Of a stretch of DNA of 64,000 nucleotides, positions 15,601-30,600 are shown piece after piece. The notes beneath the pieces were generated by a model. That model did no database searches. It worked only from the letters and a program-made list of their open reading frames with translations, and was not told where the DNA came from. The stretch covers positions 45,288,468 through 45,352,467 of the forward strand of contig OU744735.1 in NCBI GenBank assembly GCA_916613615.1, given 5' to 3'. The position numbers were made by a program, and so were the translations under genes. The stretch's first letter is position 1. Each line of letters opens with the position of its first letter. The stretch comes from Steromphala cineraria. Taxonomy: Eukaryota > Mollusca > Gastropoda > Trochida > Trochidae.

Positions 15601-18600
15601 CATATGATAAGGTACCTGTACACACAATTTCAGCTCTCTAATGTGTATGGTTCATGAGGAGAAGTCGAAAGTGTCAAAAGTTTACGGACGGACGGCTCAT
15701 GAGGCTCATTTTAGCTCATACGTCCGTCGTCCGTAAACTTTTGACACTTTCGACTTCTCCTCATAAACCATATACACTAGAGAGCTGAAATTGTGTGTAC
15801 AGGTACCTTGGCACGTGGGGATTCTGATTTGTAACTTTTGTGACCCTGTGACCCCAATTTAGGGCCACAGGGACCATGCCCTTAAAACTTATTTTCATCT
15901 TCTTCTCCAGAAGCAGAAGCCCAAGAGAGCTGAAATTTTATGTACAGGCACCTTGGCATATGGGGATTCTAATTTTTTTTAAAACTTTTGTGACCCTGTG
16001 ACCCCAATTAAGGGCTACAGGGGCCACGCCCTTAAAACCTATGTTCGTCTTCTTCTCCAGAACCAATGACTCTAGAGAGCTGATATTTTGTGTGCAGGTG
16101 CCTTGGCATGTGGGGATTCTAATTTGTAACTTTTGTGACCCTGTGACCCCATATGCTCATATGCTCTTTTGCTCATATACTCTTTTGCTCATATGCTCTT
16201 TTGCCCTGGTGGCCTTGTGCCTTTGTGCCCTATAATGCTTATATGCTTTTTGGTCTTATGATCTAATGCTGTTGTGGTCTTTTGCTCTTATGGTCATATG
16301 TAACCTAATTATGTTGTTACTGTTTATATTTTTTTCATAACCATACAAAACCGCATCAATTGCTGTGCTCCTAACTGTTTCTCCATATACTTGAAAACGG
16401 TATAAGGATCTATACCGAAACGTCGTCACTGTCAAATAAAGAAGTTGTTAAATATAGAATTACTTTTGTCTTCATCATTATAAGTAGAGCTTATATAAAA
16501 ACATCTGTTTCATCTATAATCGATTTCTTCAATCATTTGGTTCTCATTTAAATTAGCATATTTCTTATAATCAATAAAATTCAATTCACAATTGCGTTTA
16601 ACCATTTCCGATACATTTACTGTCAAATCAGCTCAAACTAGATTAAGTGATTTCTAACATCAACGTCGTTAAATGAATACTTGATATTTACTGTCAAATC
16701 AGCTTAGAATTAGGTTACGTGATTTCCAACATCAACGTCGTTAAAAAAATACTTACCTATGAAAGGTTAAAGACAGGAAGACTTCTCTAACTTTCCATTG
16801 GTTCCAGGAGATGACGACAGATCAATATTCTCCCAAGTGAAGATTGGATTAAATATTCACATTTTAATCTCGCCATGCATGACGTTTCCGGTTACCTCCA
16901 ACATAGGCTGTACACACGGTTACAAGCAATTAAACATTACTGAACGTTTCCTTGGTGAATTTTGAAGTCCCCAAAGTTATAGAAATAGGTTTATATATCT
17001 ATTGCGTGTACCAAAGTAAACAGACGTTTGATGATTTGAATCGATACAGGTGGTCTAAAACATACGAAGTCTACACATTGTAAATTTCAAATTGTACGTT
17101 ACAGAACCTTTTGTGAAATTTTAAATCAAACAAAACACTTAAATAAGTTAAGATACCCCCTTCTATTCATTAAAGGACCTGTATTGAAAATCACATTCAC
17201 AGACAAGGAAATAATCCCTCCGAATTTGGTTTTCATTTCAAATACCTCGAACAGAAAATGTAAAACAACGGCTTGAGGGCCAAAGGCGCCTCGGCCTAAA
17301 CTCCCAATCTTCCCCAGAATGTTGTGTAGAGATTCTAAATTATACAAATTATATACAATTATAAAATTTGGTACACCTGTAGCCCCTTCACGGGGAACCA
17401 TATTGGCCACGCCCCTAAACAAAATTGAATATTAAGCCTAATGAGCTGAAGGGCCAAATTGCTCTATGTTAACTTTAATCGCAGCATTATTATACACGTA
17501 AAACATTCTGTATAACAGTGGGATTGTTTTGGTACATTTTGGTGTATTAGATAACGTTTACAGGTAAAGTACTAGTCATCTTTTAATGTATATATCCGTT
17601 GTTGATACACCTGAAGTTGATTAACCGAGTAATTACCATGACTAATGGGAATGAGAAAGTATATGAACAAATCTTCATGTGATGTGCAGTCAAGCCACAA
17701 TTGCAAGTGTTGTACTTGACGAAGCTCAAACGCTGCTACAATGCGTGTCCCAAAGTAAGTAAATTAGATAAATCACCCATCCTTATCATTCATCTCGGAT
17801 CTTCCTGAAGTTAATTACCTCACCTGGATTCTGGGCAGGTGGGAACAGGTGAAATGGACAGGTAGACAGAGCGTATCGAACGCTGAGGAAATCAATCAGG
17901 ACTTTGAAGACGTGCCTAGCGACGATGTGTACATAGCTGTCATAATGTCGTCATGACCAATTATCCGGCCATTTCTGGAATCGGCAGTGGCAATCAATTT
18001 CAACTAAATGATGTGGATTGTGTAAACAAGAGAGTATTTCTATGGAGCCTATATAAAGATTTGACTTTGAGTTGGGATTTTGATGTGGTCTGAAAATCAA
18101 CGAAGTCTTTCATTTTCGAAGATGTGCCATCGGCCTTTATTTATATTTCAATAAGTGTTTTCCTATTCTTTTGAATGTAATTAATGACTTTATTCAAGAG
18201 TGGTATATACATATTGAGGAACCTTTCTTCTCAGAGGAAAAGTGTGTTAAGCAATGGGTCACCTTTTCCGGGCTATCACTTAACCTACCTTTGATGGACC
18301 ATCGGACACTTTCTACTGTACCAATAACCATGCAATTGAAGAGTCAATAACATTTAATCAAGGTTCTTCCTGTTGTTGCTGGGACCGCTCTCTTCTCTCT
18401 CTCCAGTCATCGATCTGTAGTCTGCCTCGCAACATCGGGTTCCTTTGTTCACAGGGAGAACTACGGGTCAAAAGAAGTACAAAAGAAGACTGAGGAATGA
18501 CAATGTAGTGGGATTTCCTTCCATATCCCCTTCGTAAAACCGGCTTCAATTGGTCTATAGGAAGGTATACAGGTGAAAAGAACTTTGAAAAGACTGACGC

Positions 18601-21600
18601 TGAATTGAGATTACAACGGTTAGAACTCGTCAGGATGAATACACTTTTCATGTGAACTGGTTCACAAGTACAAGTAGTGGAAGAAATTTTGGATAACGGA
18701 TTCGAAGTGCTCCTCTGCATACTGATTCTGCCTGGGTTCTAAAACATTGAAACAGCAGAGGCGTACACCACCTGCCACGGTGAAGCGTTTTAGGATAGGC
18801 GGTAGAAGATATGCTTTCAGTATCCCCTTCTGACATCGAGTCAAGGAAACCTTTTCTAGTATTCTTGCTACATGTGAGACCATTTTCTTATGAATATCAA
18901 CCATGGAACATTTTCTATACCATATGTTCAATATAGAATAATGTACTACCCTATTCAAACCCTTCACTCGCTGTATGAATCTATTCTGTTAATATGCGGA
19001 TTGTTGAAAGAAGAATCACCGAACCTGGAAGACAGAATGTTCGTGCCTGCAACAATAGGATTGATCTTGTAGTCCTCCATGCATCACTCATAGGCAGTAC
19101 TAGTTAACCAATTGACTGGATTATACGTCTAGACGCAATTGGTGTAGGTATTCATCTACCTATGCTTTTAGCGAGGAACCATAGAAATTTTGTAATCATG
19201 ATACTTTTCATTGCATGACTGTTCCTGAGATTGATGTTGGAATGAAAACATTGGGCACCATGAACTAAGACATAGTGATGGAATCAATTATATATACCCC
19301 ACACGATCATATTGTACCGCTCCGTCATTACTGTACTGGAATGTGTGAAGTTTTGTAACCGACATTCGCCTCAACTTTAGGCTGCATGTCTCAAGGGTAT
19401 ACTATATGAGTTACTGCCTGATCTTACGTCAAATCGTCAGAGTCGTAAAGCGTTTCAGCTTTGTGGATTTTTTTGGAACCATAGATGTTGGATTTTTGTG
19501 TCTGAGATTCCCTTAATGGACTTGCATGTTGACTCAATCGCCGGTGGAACTAAAGATTGAAATGTGTTTATTTATTTGCCTTTGTGCTGTTCTCTGTACC
19601 CAAGCTTCTACTCAAAGTGGACCATTTGGATGACTCAAACTTCTTGGATAACGGATTGAAACAAAATGCATCTTGTCAGACAATTTTCACATTGAAATGA
19701 TTAACTAGATGGAAGTTGGGATGTCTTTGTTTGTTGAATTTTGATTTCCTCTTAAGTTATTCTTAACTGTTAATTTGATAGAACGTGTCATTTGATTCCC
19801 TCAAATGTTGAATTGCAATCAAAGCTAACGCCGGTAACCATCAGATCTGTAATCAATATTATCTAAATGTGAAACCATTGCCAAGAAAATATCCAGATTC
19901 AAGTTGATGAAAAATGATCTAAAGAATACACTATGATGAATTTATCATATAATGTTACGTAAATTATTCCTCCTCTATCACGAAATGTGAAATATTTATT
20001 TTTGAAATGAAATAAATAATCTCAAAAGGAATATTTAAAAGACAAATAGACAAAATTAAGACATCATATTTTGTCATACAGTATCTAAATTTCGAGAATT
20101 TCTCGCTTCAATTACAGATAACCTGAATTGAAAGAAAAAAAATTATTGAGACGATGAATTGATCGAAATTTCTAATCAGATGCTCAATCAATTTCGAACA
20201 TGGAAGATAGGCAAGATCAATAAGTTAAAAACACAAGGACGTAATCGTAAAGACAAAATAGATATTTCAATATATGCATCTTTCATAAGGAGCTTAATCA
20301 ATAACAGAAATAAAAAATGAATAGATATAGCTCACAGGGAGCAACTTTTGCAACACGGTTGTTGATCGATAAGTTCAAATTGAGTATAAGTAGACTGCAT
20401 CCTTTGATAACAGTCGATTTACCGGTTCTGAATGTAATGGTCTGAGACGATGAGAATCTATGGCGGTTGCTAGGTGACCAGATTCCTGGGACCTTTATAT
20501 CCAAAGCGTTCAACAGAGCAAACTGGTGCTTTATCCAATAATGATTGTGTTAATCTCATGGGACACGGTACATCAACTACAGCTGCGAAATGGCCTGACG
20601 TTTACTAAAGACTGCTTGCTTGTTGATGCAGCATATCAAACATGGATTTGTGTCAACGGGATGACGTCTACTGCTTGATGTTGTCTGTGGAGATTTTTAT
20701 TAGCGACAGGCAGCAACAAAGTGACACTTTAACATGGAAACGGGTTGTTGGAATATCAGTGAATTCTTGATACGGTAGCGTTTGATCTAACTTTACGAAT
20801 GACATGGGATTTGGACATCAACCATAGCAGTGAGTTTGTTGAGTATGATAACTGGAGCAAAAACAAATTGGAGCAATAGTAAGGCACGGTGCTTTCAGGA
20901 TTAATGACCCATGAAAATGAGATATTTTTTACAACAGCAGTGGCAGGATGAATATCAAGTAAACAATCAACACTCTCTCAAAACACTTTACTAGTTAACT
21001 TGGCATGTTCAGCGATAATTCTGACGTTGAAATGAAAATGAACAAACTTACCCTGAAGTTTCTTCTTTGCGACTCTGATGATGAAAACTCACCTTTATTT
21101 TTTTAAAGAGATTAAGAAGAACGTGAAGAGGAAAGGGTTACTTATTGGATAAAATGCTTTTAGCATGATAGAAAAATCATGCTTTTGTGCGTGAAAGGAT
21201 ACTATGTGAATGCGAAAAATGATATCATCATTGACATTAACCCTTTGTATTGTGTCGTGGATTTAACAAAAAAGTTCTTAAGTGGAAATGTGAATTCTTG
21301 AATAAATTTTTTTGGTGACCAACCTGTTTGCCAAGATGAAGACAACCATGTCGAAAACGAAAAGTAGACCTTAATGACAACGTTGCAATTAGTTTTGGAC
21401 TGCAACCAAAAGTGCCTTATAATCGTCGCAATATGTTCACTCGGAATATGTCTACGGTAACAGCCAGGGAGATGTCCTGCTACCCTCTTCAATTCATGAT
21501 CACACTGCCGGTTAAGAGAACCGCGTGTTCAATGGACGAAAGTCGAAGTTCAAGTGAGACACCATCTTCGAATTCGCCACCACCGGAAGATGATTTTGAG

Positions 21601-24600
21601 GACCCGGATTACATGATGCCTGCGCAGGTCCGGGAAGTTCTGCAGCAGGAAGGGTTATCTAAACTGGCACTAGATGTCGCTCTTGGGGAACGAGAGCTGC
21701 TTCATAAGAAAGCAAAATATATGACTCACCTTGAGAGCATTAAAGGGTAAATGCTTTCAGTATGCTTAAAGGCACCACTCAATCGGGTTTCATCCGCCAT
21801 TTTGAAACGTTAGCATTGCGAGAAAACAAATGTGCTGTATTATGCAAATTCATTAACAAAATTAAGAAATAACTCCTTGATTGATAGAAAAAAAAGGTTC
21901 GAAATTATCATGTAAAAATCATATAAAATTGTAAACAGGAAAGTCCTGCTGAATTTCGTTTTCACAAAAAATACCCCGCTTTACCCGTTCCTTTAATTAA
22001 ACTAAATAATATATGGTAGAAATCCTGTATCTCCCTCTATGTTATCAGCCAATGAAAGACTGGCAAATACAGTAACAGTTGCAGTACCCGGATATACCCT
22101 GCAGAGGTTAGATATAGCCTGGTCAGGAACAGAACCAACAGCTACATGATACAACTTCTTTATTGTGAATTTACAATTTTACATGTTTTAGATCATGGAC
22201 TTACTTCATCATATATACTATTGATATACACTCGTACATCAACTGATAGATTGATAGATTATTACCATTGTTACCCTATCTCCATTTCAATAACTTTTTT
22301 TGTAATTTTCAAAACAATTTCAGTCAAAGGTCGCCACGTCATCGTCTTCCAAAATCTAACGCTCAACCTCCACTTCCGCCGATTGGCTCGAGATTTGGCG
22401 AGACTTCGACGAGACTAGGCGAGACGGGTGAAGAGGAGTATAAACTCAGACCGGAAGTCCGAGCAGGGCGCAATAAACCCTGGGTAAAACCTCCTCCTCA
22501 AAATTTCACGCTGCCAAGACTACAAGCGGACGTCTCCATGGCAATGACGTCATCAATAGGTAAACAAACCACTTTTGATTGTAGAATGCTTATGAATATT
22601 ACACGAGGTTTGTCAGTCTTCCAGTCTACTAGATCGTTATGCAATCGTGTGCAGTTAACTGCTAGATTGGTTTTATATCACTCTTGGGATTAGTCGTGGG
22701 AGCGGAAAATGAAGTTTTGTGAAGAACTTTTGATTCCAAGATTATAAATACTTTATCATCCATTTGGAGCCCAATATTTTTGCTCTTTCTCAATTCTTGA
22801 AAACTTATTTTTAAGAGGGTTTTACTTTAAGTAACGTATTTCGTTAAAAATTGATATGTGAATCAAATTATATTGAAACACTGTCATTGAACAATTTAGT
22901 TTATGCAAAATTCTGCGTTTGATAGTGAGAGAAAGTGTTGAATCCAATATAGCAACGTTTCATTTAACTGCCGTTATCAACTTTTTGGTATTTCTAATTG
23001 GGAGTTATAGAAAGTTTCATTTTGACAATTTATTACCGAACGCACGTGGTCAAGAACACACATAAAAGGCGAGCAAGATATTTAAGTCGTACAGTATTAA
23101 AGGGTTGTTACATTGAATCTCTCCTTGTTGTACTTCATTACTTCACATAGCCACAGACTACTGATAAGAGAGAGTGATTAGTTGGGCAATATTTCAACCA
23201 TGTATTTTTATCATTAGCGGGGTGGTACCGATAAGAAGACACCTGCAACTGAAGATACACATTCTCTCCCCACAGAGGTAGACCAAGTCATGTTGATTTA
23301 GCCTCTGTTCTATTACGCCGAAATCCGTGGGTTCCGGCAGTTTCCCCTGGCGGAAAAAAATTTCATCACAATAAATTTGAATTTCTTTATCAAATGACAA
23401 CGCTTCTAGCATGGAAAGGGTGGTTCATATCACAATGCCTTTGCCTTGTTTCAGTAGCTAAAATGATGATTTAAAAACAGCGTCGCTGATTGCACAACTA
23501 ATTTTGATTGCCTCCAATCAGGCATCTCCCATTCTATCCCACAAACTCGTCGTAATAGAACAGAGGCTAAATCAACATGACTTGATCTGCCTCTGTGGGG
23601 AGAGAATGAAGATATATGGCAATGCAGGGGAGTAGTCTTTAAATGCTCATCAAGTCGGCTGACTAGTGGGTACGAATCCCGCAAGACGCTCTATCCGAAA
23701 GAGCATAAGCATTTGAATTATTGCAGACATTTTGATCCAAAATAAAATTATCCTTTTTTTCCAATTTTAAAATGACATGTTGCCTGCAGTTTAGTTTCAC
23801 GATTGTCACAGTTGATGATGATTGGCCTCATGTCTCAAGTCTTTGTGTCAGTGCTATTCACTTACCAATGTATGCTGTAGGCTTAAAGTTGATATTTATT
23901 CTGAAGCCTTTTAATCATAGAGGCTCGAACTGACGTTATGGTCACATGTCCAACAATGATGCTGGATATCCTGTACACTCGCTTGAAGTTGTAATCATAT
24001 TACATTGTACTGCTTGTGTCTGTATACCTGACTGTTCTGCAAGCCTGGGAAACTATCAACAATGTGTTGTCAGAGATTGTTAATATAGCAAATGTTCAAT
24101 CTTACCAAAACTGCATTGTCTTGTAAAATATAGTACATGTATGGTTGATCATATTTGGGTGAGTTTCCTGTCAATATTTTAGCTGTACAGGCCAGAGACA
24201 TCAACCACGTGGTGTCAGCGAACTTTGATAAGGCACATGCTAGATCAGATTTAAATGAGATTCCAATATCATTGCAGCTGTACGGGCGAGAGAAAACATC
24301 AACCCCGTGGTGTCAGCGAACTTTGATAATGCATATGCTAGATCAGATTTAAATGAGATTCCAATATCATTGCAGCTGTGCAAGCGAGAGAAGACATCAA
24401 CCCCGTGGTGTCAGCGAACTTTGATAATGCATATGCTAGGTCAGATTTAAATGAGATTCCAATATCATTGCAGCTGTACAAGCGAGAGAAGACATCAACC
24501 CCGTGGTGTCAGCGAACTTTGATAATGCATATGCTAGGTCAGATTTAAATGAGATTCCAATATCATTGCAGCTGTGCAAGCGAGAGAAGACATCAACCCC

Positions 24601-27600
24601 GTGGTGTCAGCGAACGTTAATAATGCATATGCTAGGTCAGATTTAAATGAGATTCCAATATCATTGCAGCTGTGCAAGCGAGAGAAGACATCAACCCCGT
24701 GGTGTCAGCGAACTTTGATAATGCATATGCTAGGTCAGATTTAAATGAGATTCCAATATCATTGCAGCTGTACAAGCGAGAGAAGACATTAACCGCGTGG
24801 TGTCAGAGATAGAGAAGATGAGATGGAACTCCGAACAGCACGATGAGCGGGTCCTGACATACACTGTCGAGAGCTTCATCTCGCCAAGAGTCGTGGTAAC
24901 CTTACACTTGTAATCTTTTTTTACTATCTGAAGGTCAAAGGTCTTACAATCATTGCAAGAGGATTCAGATCTACTGAAAGTATCCATTTCATCCACGCCT
25001 CAATCTAAATAAATTCAGATCAACAGGTTCTATATAAGGTCATATTGTTGACAGTACCAGTATGTCATGATATAAAACTTGTTGATCTAAATGTATTTAA
25101 ATTGTCCACGCCTTGAACGATTTTGAGAAATCAAAATTATGATATTCAAGTTTATGCGAAACAAGGTTACCTTTCAGTTTTACCGATTTCTAACAAAAAA
25201 ACATGTCATGACATATACAAACTACGGGGTAACACATTTCCCAATATAACCTCTCTTGGTGTCAACGTTTTATGTAAATTGAGATTGATAAATGACGTCA
25301 AGTGATGTAAACCAAACAATGGAGTAATTCTCAAATTATACTTGGACATATGCGGGATTAGACAGATTAAGAAACTTGTTCAGATAATTCTCGTAAATAT
25401 TTGATTGGCCGAGATGGCTTGGAGGATAGTTGTCATGACGACAGATTGACAATGAAGGTAGAAGTGAAGGTGTCACCGGGGCCCAGGTAGCAAATAATTC
25501 CCGAGTTAATTATTCATCACTTCACACCTTGCCTGGTTACAGGTAACAGCGGACTTTTCTTCTATCAAAACATTGATTGCATCAGTGGCTATAGATGGCA
25601 TCACTGTTCTTACATTGCTCTATTGGTTCTTGTATTAAATGTTTTCTAATTAACTGAAATGTATCAAGTTTATTCAGTTTCTCGTTTCTACTTAACTTTA
25701 TAATATCTTTAGATGAAGTATATTTTGTGATATAATGTTTTAGCATTAATTATATTTTGGTTATTCAAATATTGAAAGTTTTACCCCCAAATTTAACGTT
25801 TGATTAATCACATGTTTATCAGAACATTTTATGCTATAATAATTAACTTGCTATAATGTTATCGTTATGAGAAAATCTATAATTGTTTTTTAAACTAACG
25901 CTTTCATTTTTAAAAACTACCATGGTGACCTTAACGTCTTCTTTGTAGTTATATTTAAAATGCTAAACATTAACCTTATTAATCCCAAGCCAAGCTTTTA
26001 AACATTATTCCTTTAAAAGCTAATTGTTGTAATAATTAACATTTCTTAACATAATCCGTTTTCAGCATTCTTTTACCACGGGGCAGCCGCTCCAAGCAAC
26101 GTATCTGCGTGTTTTACGATATAAAATCCTTAAAATCCTTAAACACTGGTATACTACAGATACGCAGACAAATTCTGATAAAAACAATAGAAATAAAATA
26201 CCTTGTGTATATGTACGCATTTATTTGTAAACACTAGCGTATTCGAACATAGAATTGTCACGAATGCATATCATAACTCTACAGCAGTGTTGAGCATGTA
26301 AACCGATGCCTCTCAGTACGTATTTACTTGGTAGGGAATGATAACGAATTAAGAGTTCATTAAACTCTTCAGCGAAGCCTAATCTCTTAATTTTAGTAAG
26401 TCCATTGTGATTAATTCAGTTGATATATCCTCTACATGCAATCAAACGCTTTAAACAAAATAAATAAAATTCAGTAAATCACAGAAGACAGCTCATGAAC
26501 TTTTTATGTAGTAGCTATGCAGATATGAGGTTATTTAAAGGGGCAGTAGCACGTTTTAGGGGGAATATAAGGTGAAGTCACGAAAATAAAAATTAATGGT
26601 TCCAATTGAAAGACAATGTATTTAAACTAAATGAAACAGTAATAATTCAAATATAGAACGTAAAGTTTAGCCATGCGATTCTTTTTTCTTACACAAAATG
26701 AATTAAAGGTGTTCACACAAAAATGGCCGCCAATGGATTTTATGTAAATCTTCATACTTTATCCTTTGACTATGGATAATTGGCTTGTGTTATGATTTTT
26801 TTGAAAAGTAATACATTAAGCATTAACTTACAATCATCAGTGAAATATCTAAAATATAAAATTTTCAAAAAACGTGCTACTGCCCCTTTAAGATAACACC
26901 AATAGATTTTATCTAACTACTTTTGTAATGCCATCATTCAACAGATAGAAATACACTAATTGATCAATCATTGCTTTTTATTTTTTGACATGTTCATTGA
27001 TATCATTTCACTTTAAAAAGAATATGTATGCAGAGAAATACCAATGTATGTTCAATCATGAGACTACAAGGTAATTTCCCATATAGGGAACCCACTTGTC
27101 CCAAATCAAAGGAGTACATTTTACGCTTACATTACTCAATTGTTACCAAAATGTGTAACACGACGGAGCTGCATCTGTGGGGAGAGAATGGTTTACAGAA
27201 GAAAATTTTGTTTTCAGTAGATTAGAAAGGTGCCAATATTTGATATAAATGGTTTGGTATTTCTTCCACCAGCTGGTGTCATCCCGGGTTGCAAGGTGTC
27301 AGTCCATGAGGAAAGCAATAAGGAAAGACAAAAACGTCATCTTTATTGTTTATGTACGTATATTTAAATCTACAAACCATTTTTTAACACTGTCTATATT
27401 CTGAAAAATCTTAGTGTAAGCACTATATCAACCAATACACGTGTCAACATTCTATATTTTTGAAAAACTCTGTGTGTGCTCCATATCCATATCAACCACT
27501 ACATATGTCAAAATTGTCTTTATTCTAAACACAACAATTGTGTTTGCACTATATCCACATCCGCTAATAAATGTATCATCGAAGTCTAAAATCGGAGATT

Positions 27601-30600
27601 TTTTTCTTCATGTCCAACATACATGTATCAACAGAGTCTTTATTCTGAAGAACTGTCAATGTGTTTATTCTAAGCCTTTTATTAACCCTCTAGGCATGTA
27701 ACAACGATGCCTTAGTTCTGAAAACAATTCTGTATGCACTATATCCATATCCCTTAAAATATTTATCAACAATAGAGCCTCTCTACTAAAAAACTGTTTT
27801 TGTCTGCTATCGGTTAGTAACTATGTTTAATTATTGTTTCAGGATTTCGACACTTGGTCCTTTGATGATATAATCTGTAAGTAAAAACTCTATCATATCT
27901 ATACTAAAATCTAAAAGAAACGTACCCTCTATATTTGATTCTCGATTCTCGATAGAACAACAAATATAACAAACCGATATTTTTTTACCTTAACCACTGC
28001 ATACTGTGCGTTTAAGCGATGTGTTTCTTCAGATAATGCCTTGGCTTATATAAGAATGGTGAAATATCGTTGTTGCGTTTTTTCTGACTTCATCGTGTTT
28101 ATGACATCATTGCATTGTGACGTCATTGCTGATGATGTCTAATGTTTGTGATGTCATGTATTTTCTGATTACAGTGCATTGTTAAAAATATACTGTCAAA
28201 ACGATTTATCCTAGGAGATATCACTTGGTCTTTCACAAGCATATCTCATATGAAACACAGTTTTGGATGATAAATTAATATATTCGTGAGAATATGCAGC
28301 TTGAATTATATTCCTTGTTTTGAAGCGTGTTATGTATTTTTTATCATTTCAGCTGCCATTCGGCTTAGACTAGACCAATATAACAAAGACTGCAAGATGC
28401 ATTCTGTCTTGTTTCTATGTGGGGTAAGGTTCTTCCTTTTGTATTTGAATAATTCTTCCATTGTATTGTCTAATTTGCTGTAAACTACATTATTACTGAG
28501 ATAAATTTGGTACATCACGAACTGACATATAACAGGTACGTCATATACAGTGTAATTGTGGCATGACAGTACTTTTATCTAATTATGTGATGATTATGCA
28601 AAAAAAGTATTATCATATGATGAAATTTAAAATGTAAACACATTGCTCTGTCAGGACTTGATAGTATGAATACGTTGTTTGATTATGAACATAACGAGGA
28701 TGAAGATGACAGGGCTCTAAACCAAGGTTTGGGAGCAGTTCTGGATAATAATTAAACATGACAACTGTACAACTGTTATGGATTACAACTTCTTTATTGA
28801 TTTCACGACGTTTCATCAGGTGACTAAAAAAGAGTCACCTGAGTGAAGGGGCAAGAATTGGCCCAGATACGTCGTGAGAAGTCAATAAAGAAGTTGTTAT
28901 CCATAACATTTGTCTTGTATTACCACACCAACTTCTAAATGCCTTTAAAGAATTTCATGACAATTGTAATATATAATAATACAACAATTGAAATGACTGG
29001 ACTGATTGTTTCAGGGAGGTATAGGTTTCTGTTACTTCCTCAAGAACTTTGTGATGACTCCACAGAAACTACAACGAACTGACTACGCCCCAATGATCGA
29101 GTGAGTACCTGGTCTTGATGAAGAGCATTCTCAAGTACCATGATCCTTAATTAGAAATATGCACAAACTTTACGTACCTATTCTGGTTGGAATAACGTTC
29201 GATAAGATTTCTATAAGTAACGCTTTCACAAGGGCAGGTCAGATTGTTCATTTTTAGAAATTGCAGATTATCATTTTGTACGCTATTCTGATAGGAAGAA
29301 TATTTATTTGGATCCTAGGAAGTTAGAACATTAACAAAGGCAAGTGAAGTTTCTTCCTTTTGTATAAAAATAAACATGAGCAGCAATAAATCCATTCTTC
29401 AATTAATCCATTCTACCCTTCTTAGAATGATCAACCTTCAACTTTTAGATTGTTTTAAGTGACGGATACTTGATTTATCGGAGCATAGTAAGGTATTTAT
29501 GACAAGAGCTTTGCTTCCTTGGCATCCATATGTATGTGATAAATACGTAAAGGTCACAACAATGTTATTCATTGATGTAGATTCTGGACAAAGATAGGGA
29601 ACATGATCAGCAAACTGAACCCTGATATTCTGATAAACCTATTCTTCAAATGAAAGCCATGACTTGTAGATTGGTTTTAGTGAACATTTTCTTGATTCAT
29701 AGGATCATAGTAACTTTTGCTTCCTTGACAGCATCTATCCCATTTACTAAATACGTAAAAGTCACAACAATGTTCTTCATTGTTGTAGATTCTGGACAAA
29801 GATAGGGAACATGATCAGCAAACTCAACCCTGAGGATGCTACCATTAACCTTATGGGATGTACGCTAGACACGGACAAACAGGGGAAAGAGGTACGAGCA
29901 TTTTTTCTTCCTTTATACATGAAAAATAAGGGACAGAGAAACACCCTTGCCATACTCCTACGAATGCTCTTAAGTTATTGTCACTATCCATTTCTGCGTT
30001 AAGGATTTAAGAATCGGTAAATAGAAGATGTCATTTGAAACGAATCAATATAACGTTATGTTCCAAGAACATGCTGCAATGAAGTTGTTAAGTATTTTAT
30101 GAGATGATTGTATTGGTTATTTTCCCCTCGTACAGGTATTGGCTGTCGTGAGGAAGGCAGTACATCCAAACATCGTCCGCATAGAGTCCCCTGCTGAACA
30201 CATGGCTGAAGGTTTGTTAAATACGAGATTCTAGAGTTGTTTGAATATTGCTTTGATATTTCCATATTTCATTTTTTTGTAAGTAATAAATGAATCTGTG
30301 GTTTTATTGCAAAAAGACTTTGGATTTTTAGTTATTATCCTTGACATTTTTATAAAGATTTAAGAAGAAACGGTTTAATTCATTCAATAACTAAATGATT
30401 AATGATAGTTTTTAATTATTCATATAATCGTATAAACAATGGCCAATGTTTTGATCTAACATGAGATGCGAAAAGCCATAATGGCATTCATAAAGTAGTT
30501 TGTGCAATTCTTAATTCTACAAGTGTTTATTAAGTGTCTTTCAGAAACGACTTTCATATACCGTGTGAACACCATGACATACCAGATATCAGCTTGTATA

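Noticed and set aside
18358..18967. Overlapping minus-strand frames of 62-120 codons
   Set aside because: There are three overlapping frames with no domain, splice chain or codon bias. They may be transposon debris but cannot be supported as a gene.
22268..22693. 141-codon frame taken as a free-standing gene
   Set aside because: The coding part is only 22324-22559. Both flanks are intron, with clear acceptor and donor sites in phase with gene A.
28286..28483. 65-codon frame extending the exon at 28353 on both sides
   Set aside because: Only the segment between the acceptor at 28352 and the donor at 28424 fits the gene A phase; the rest is intron read-through.
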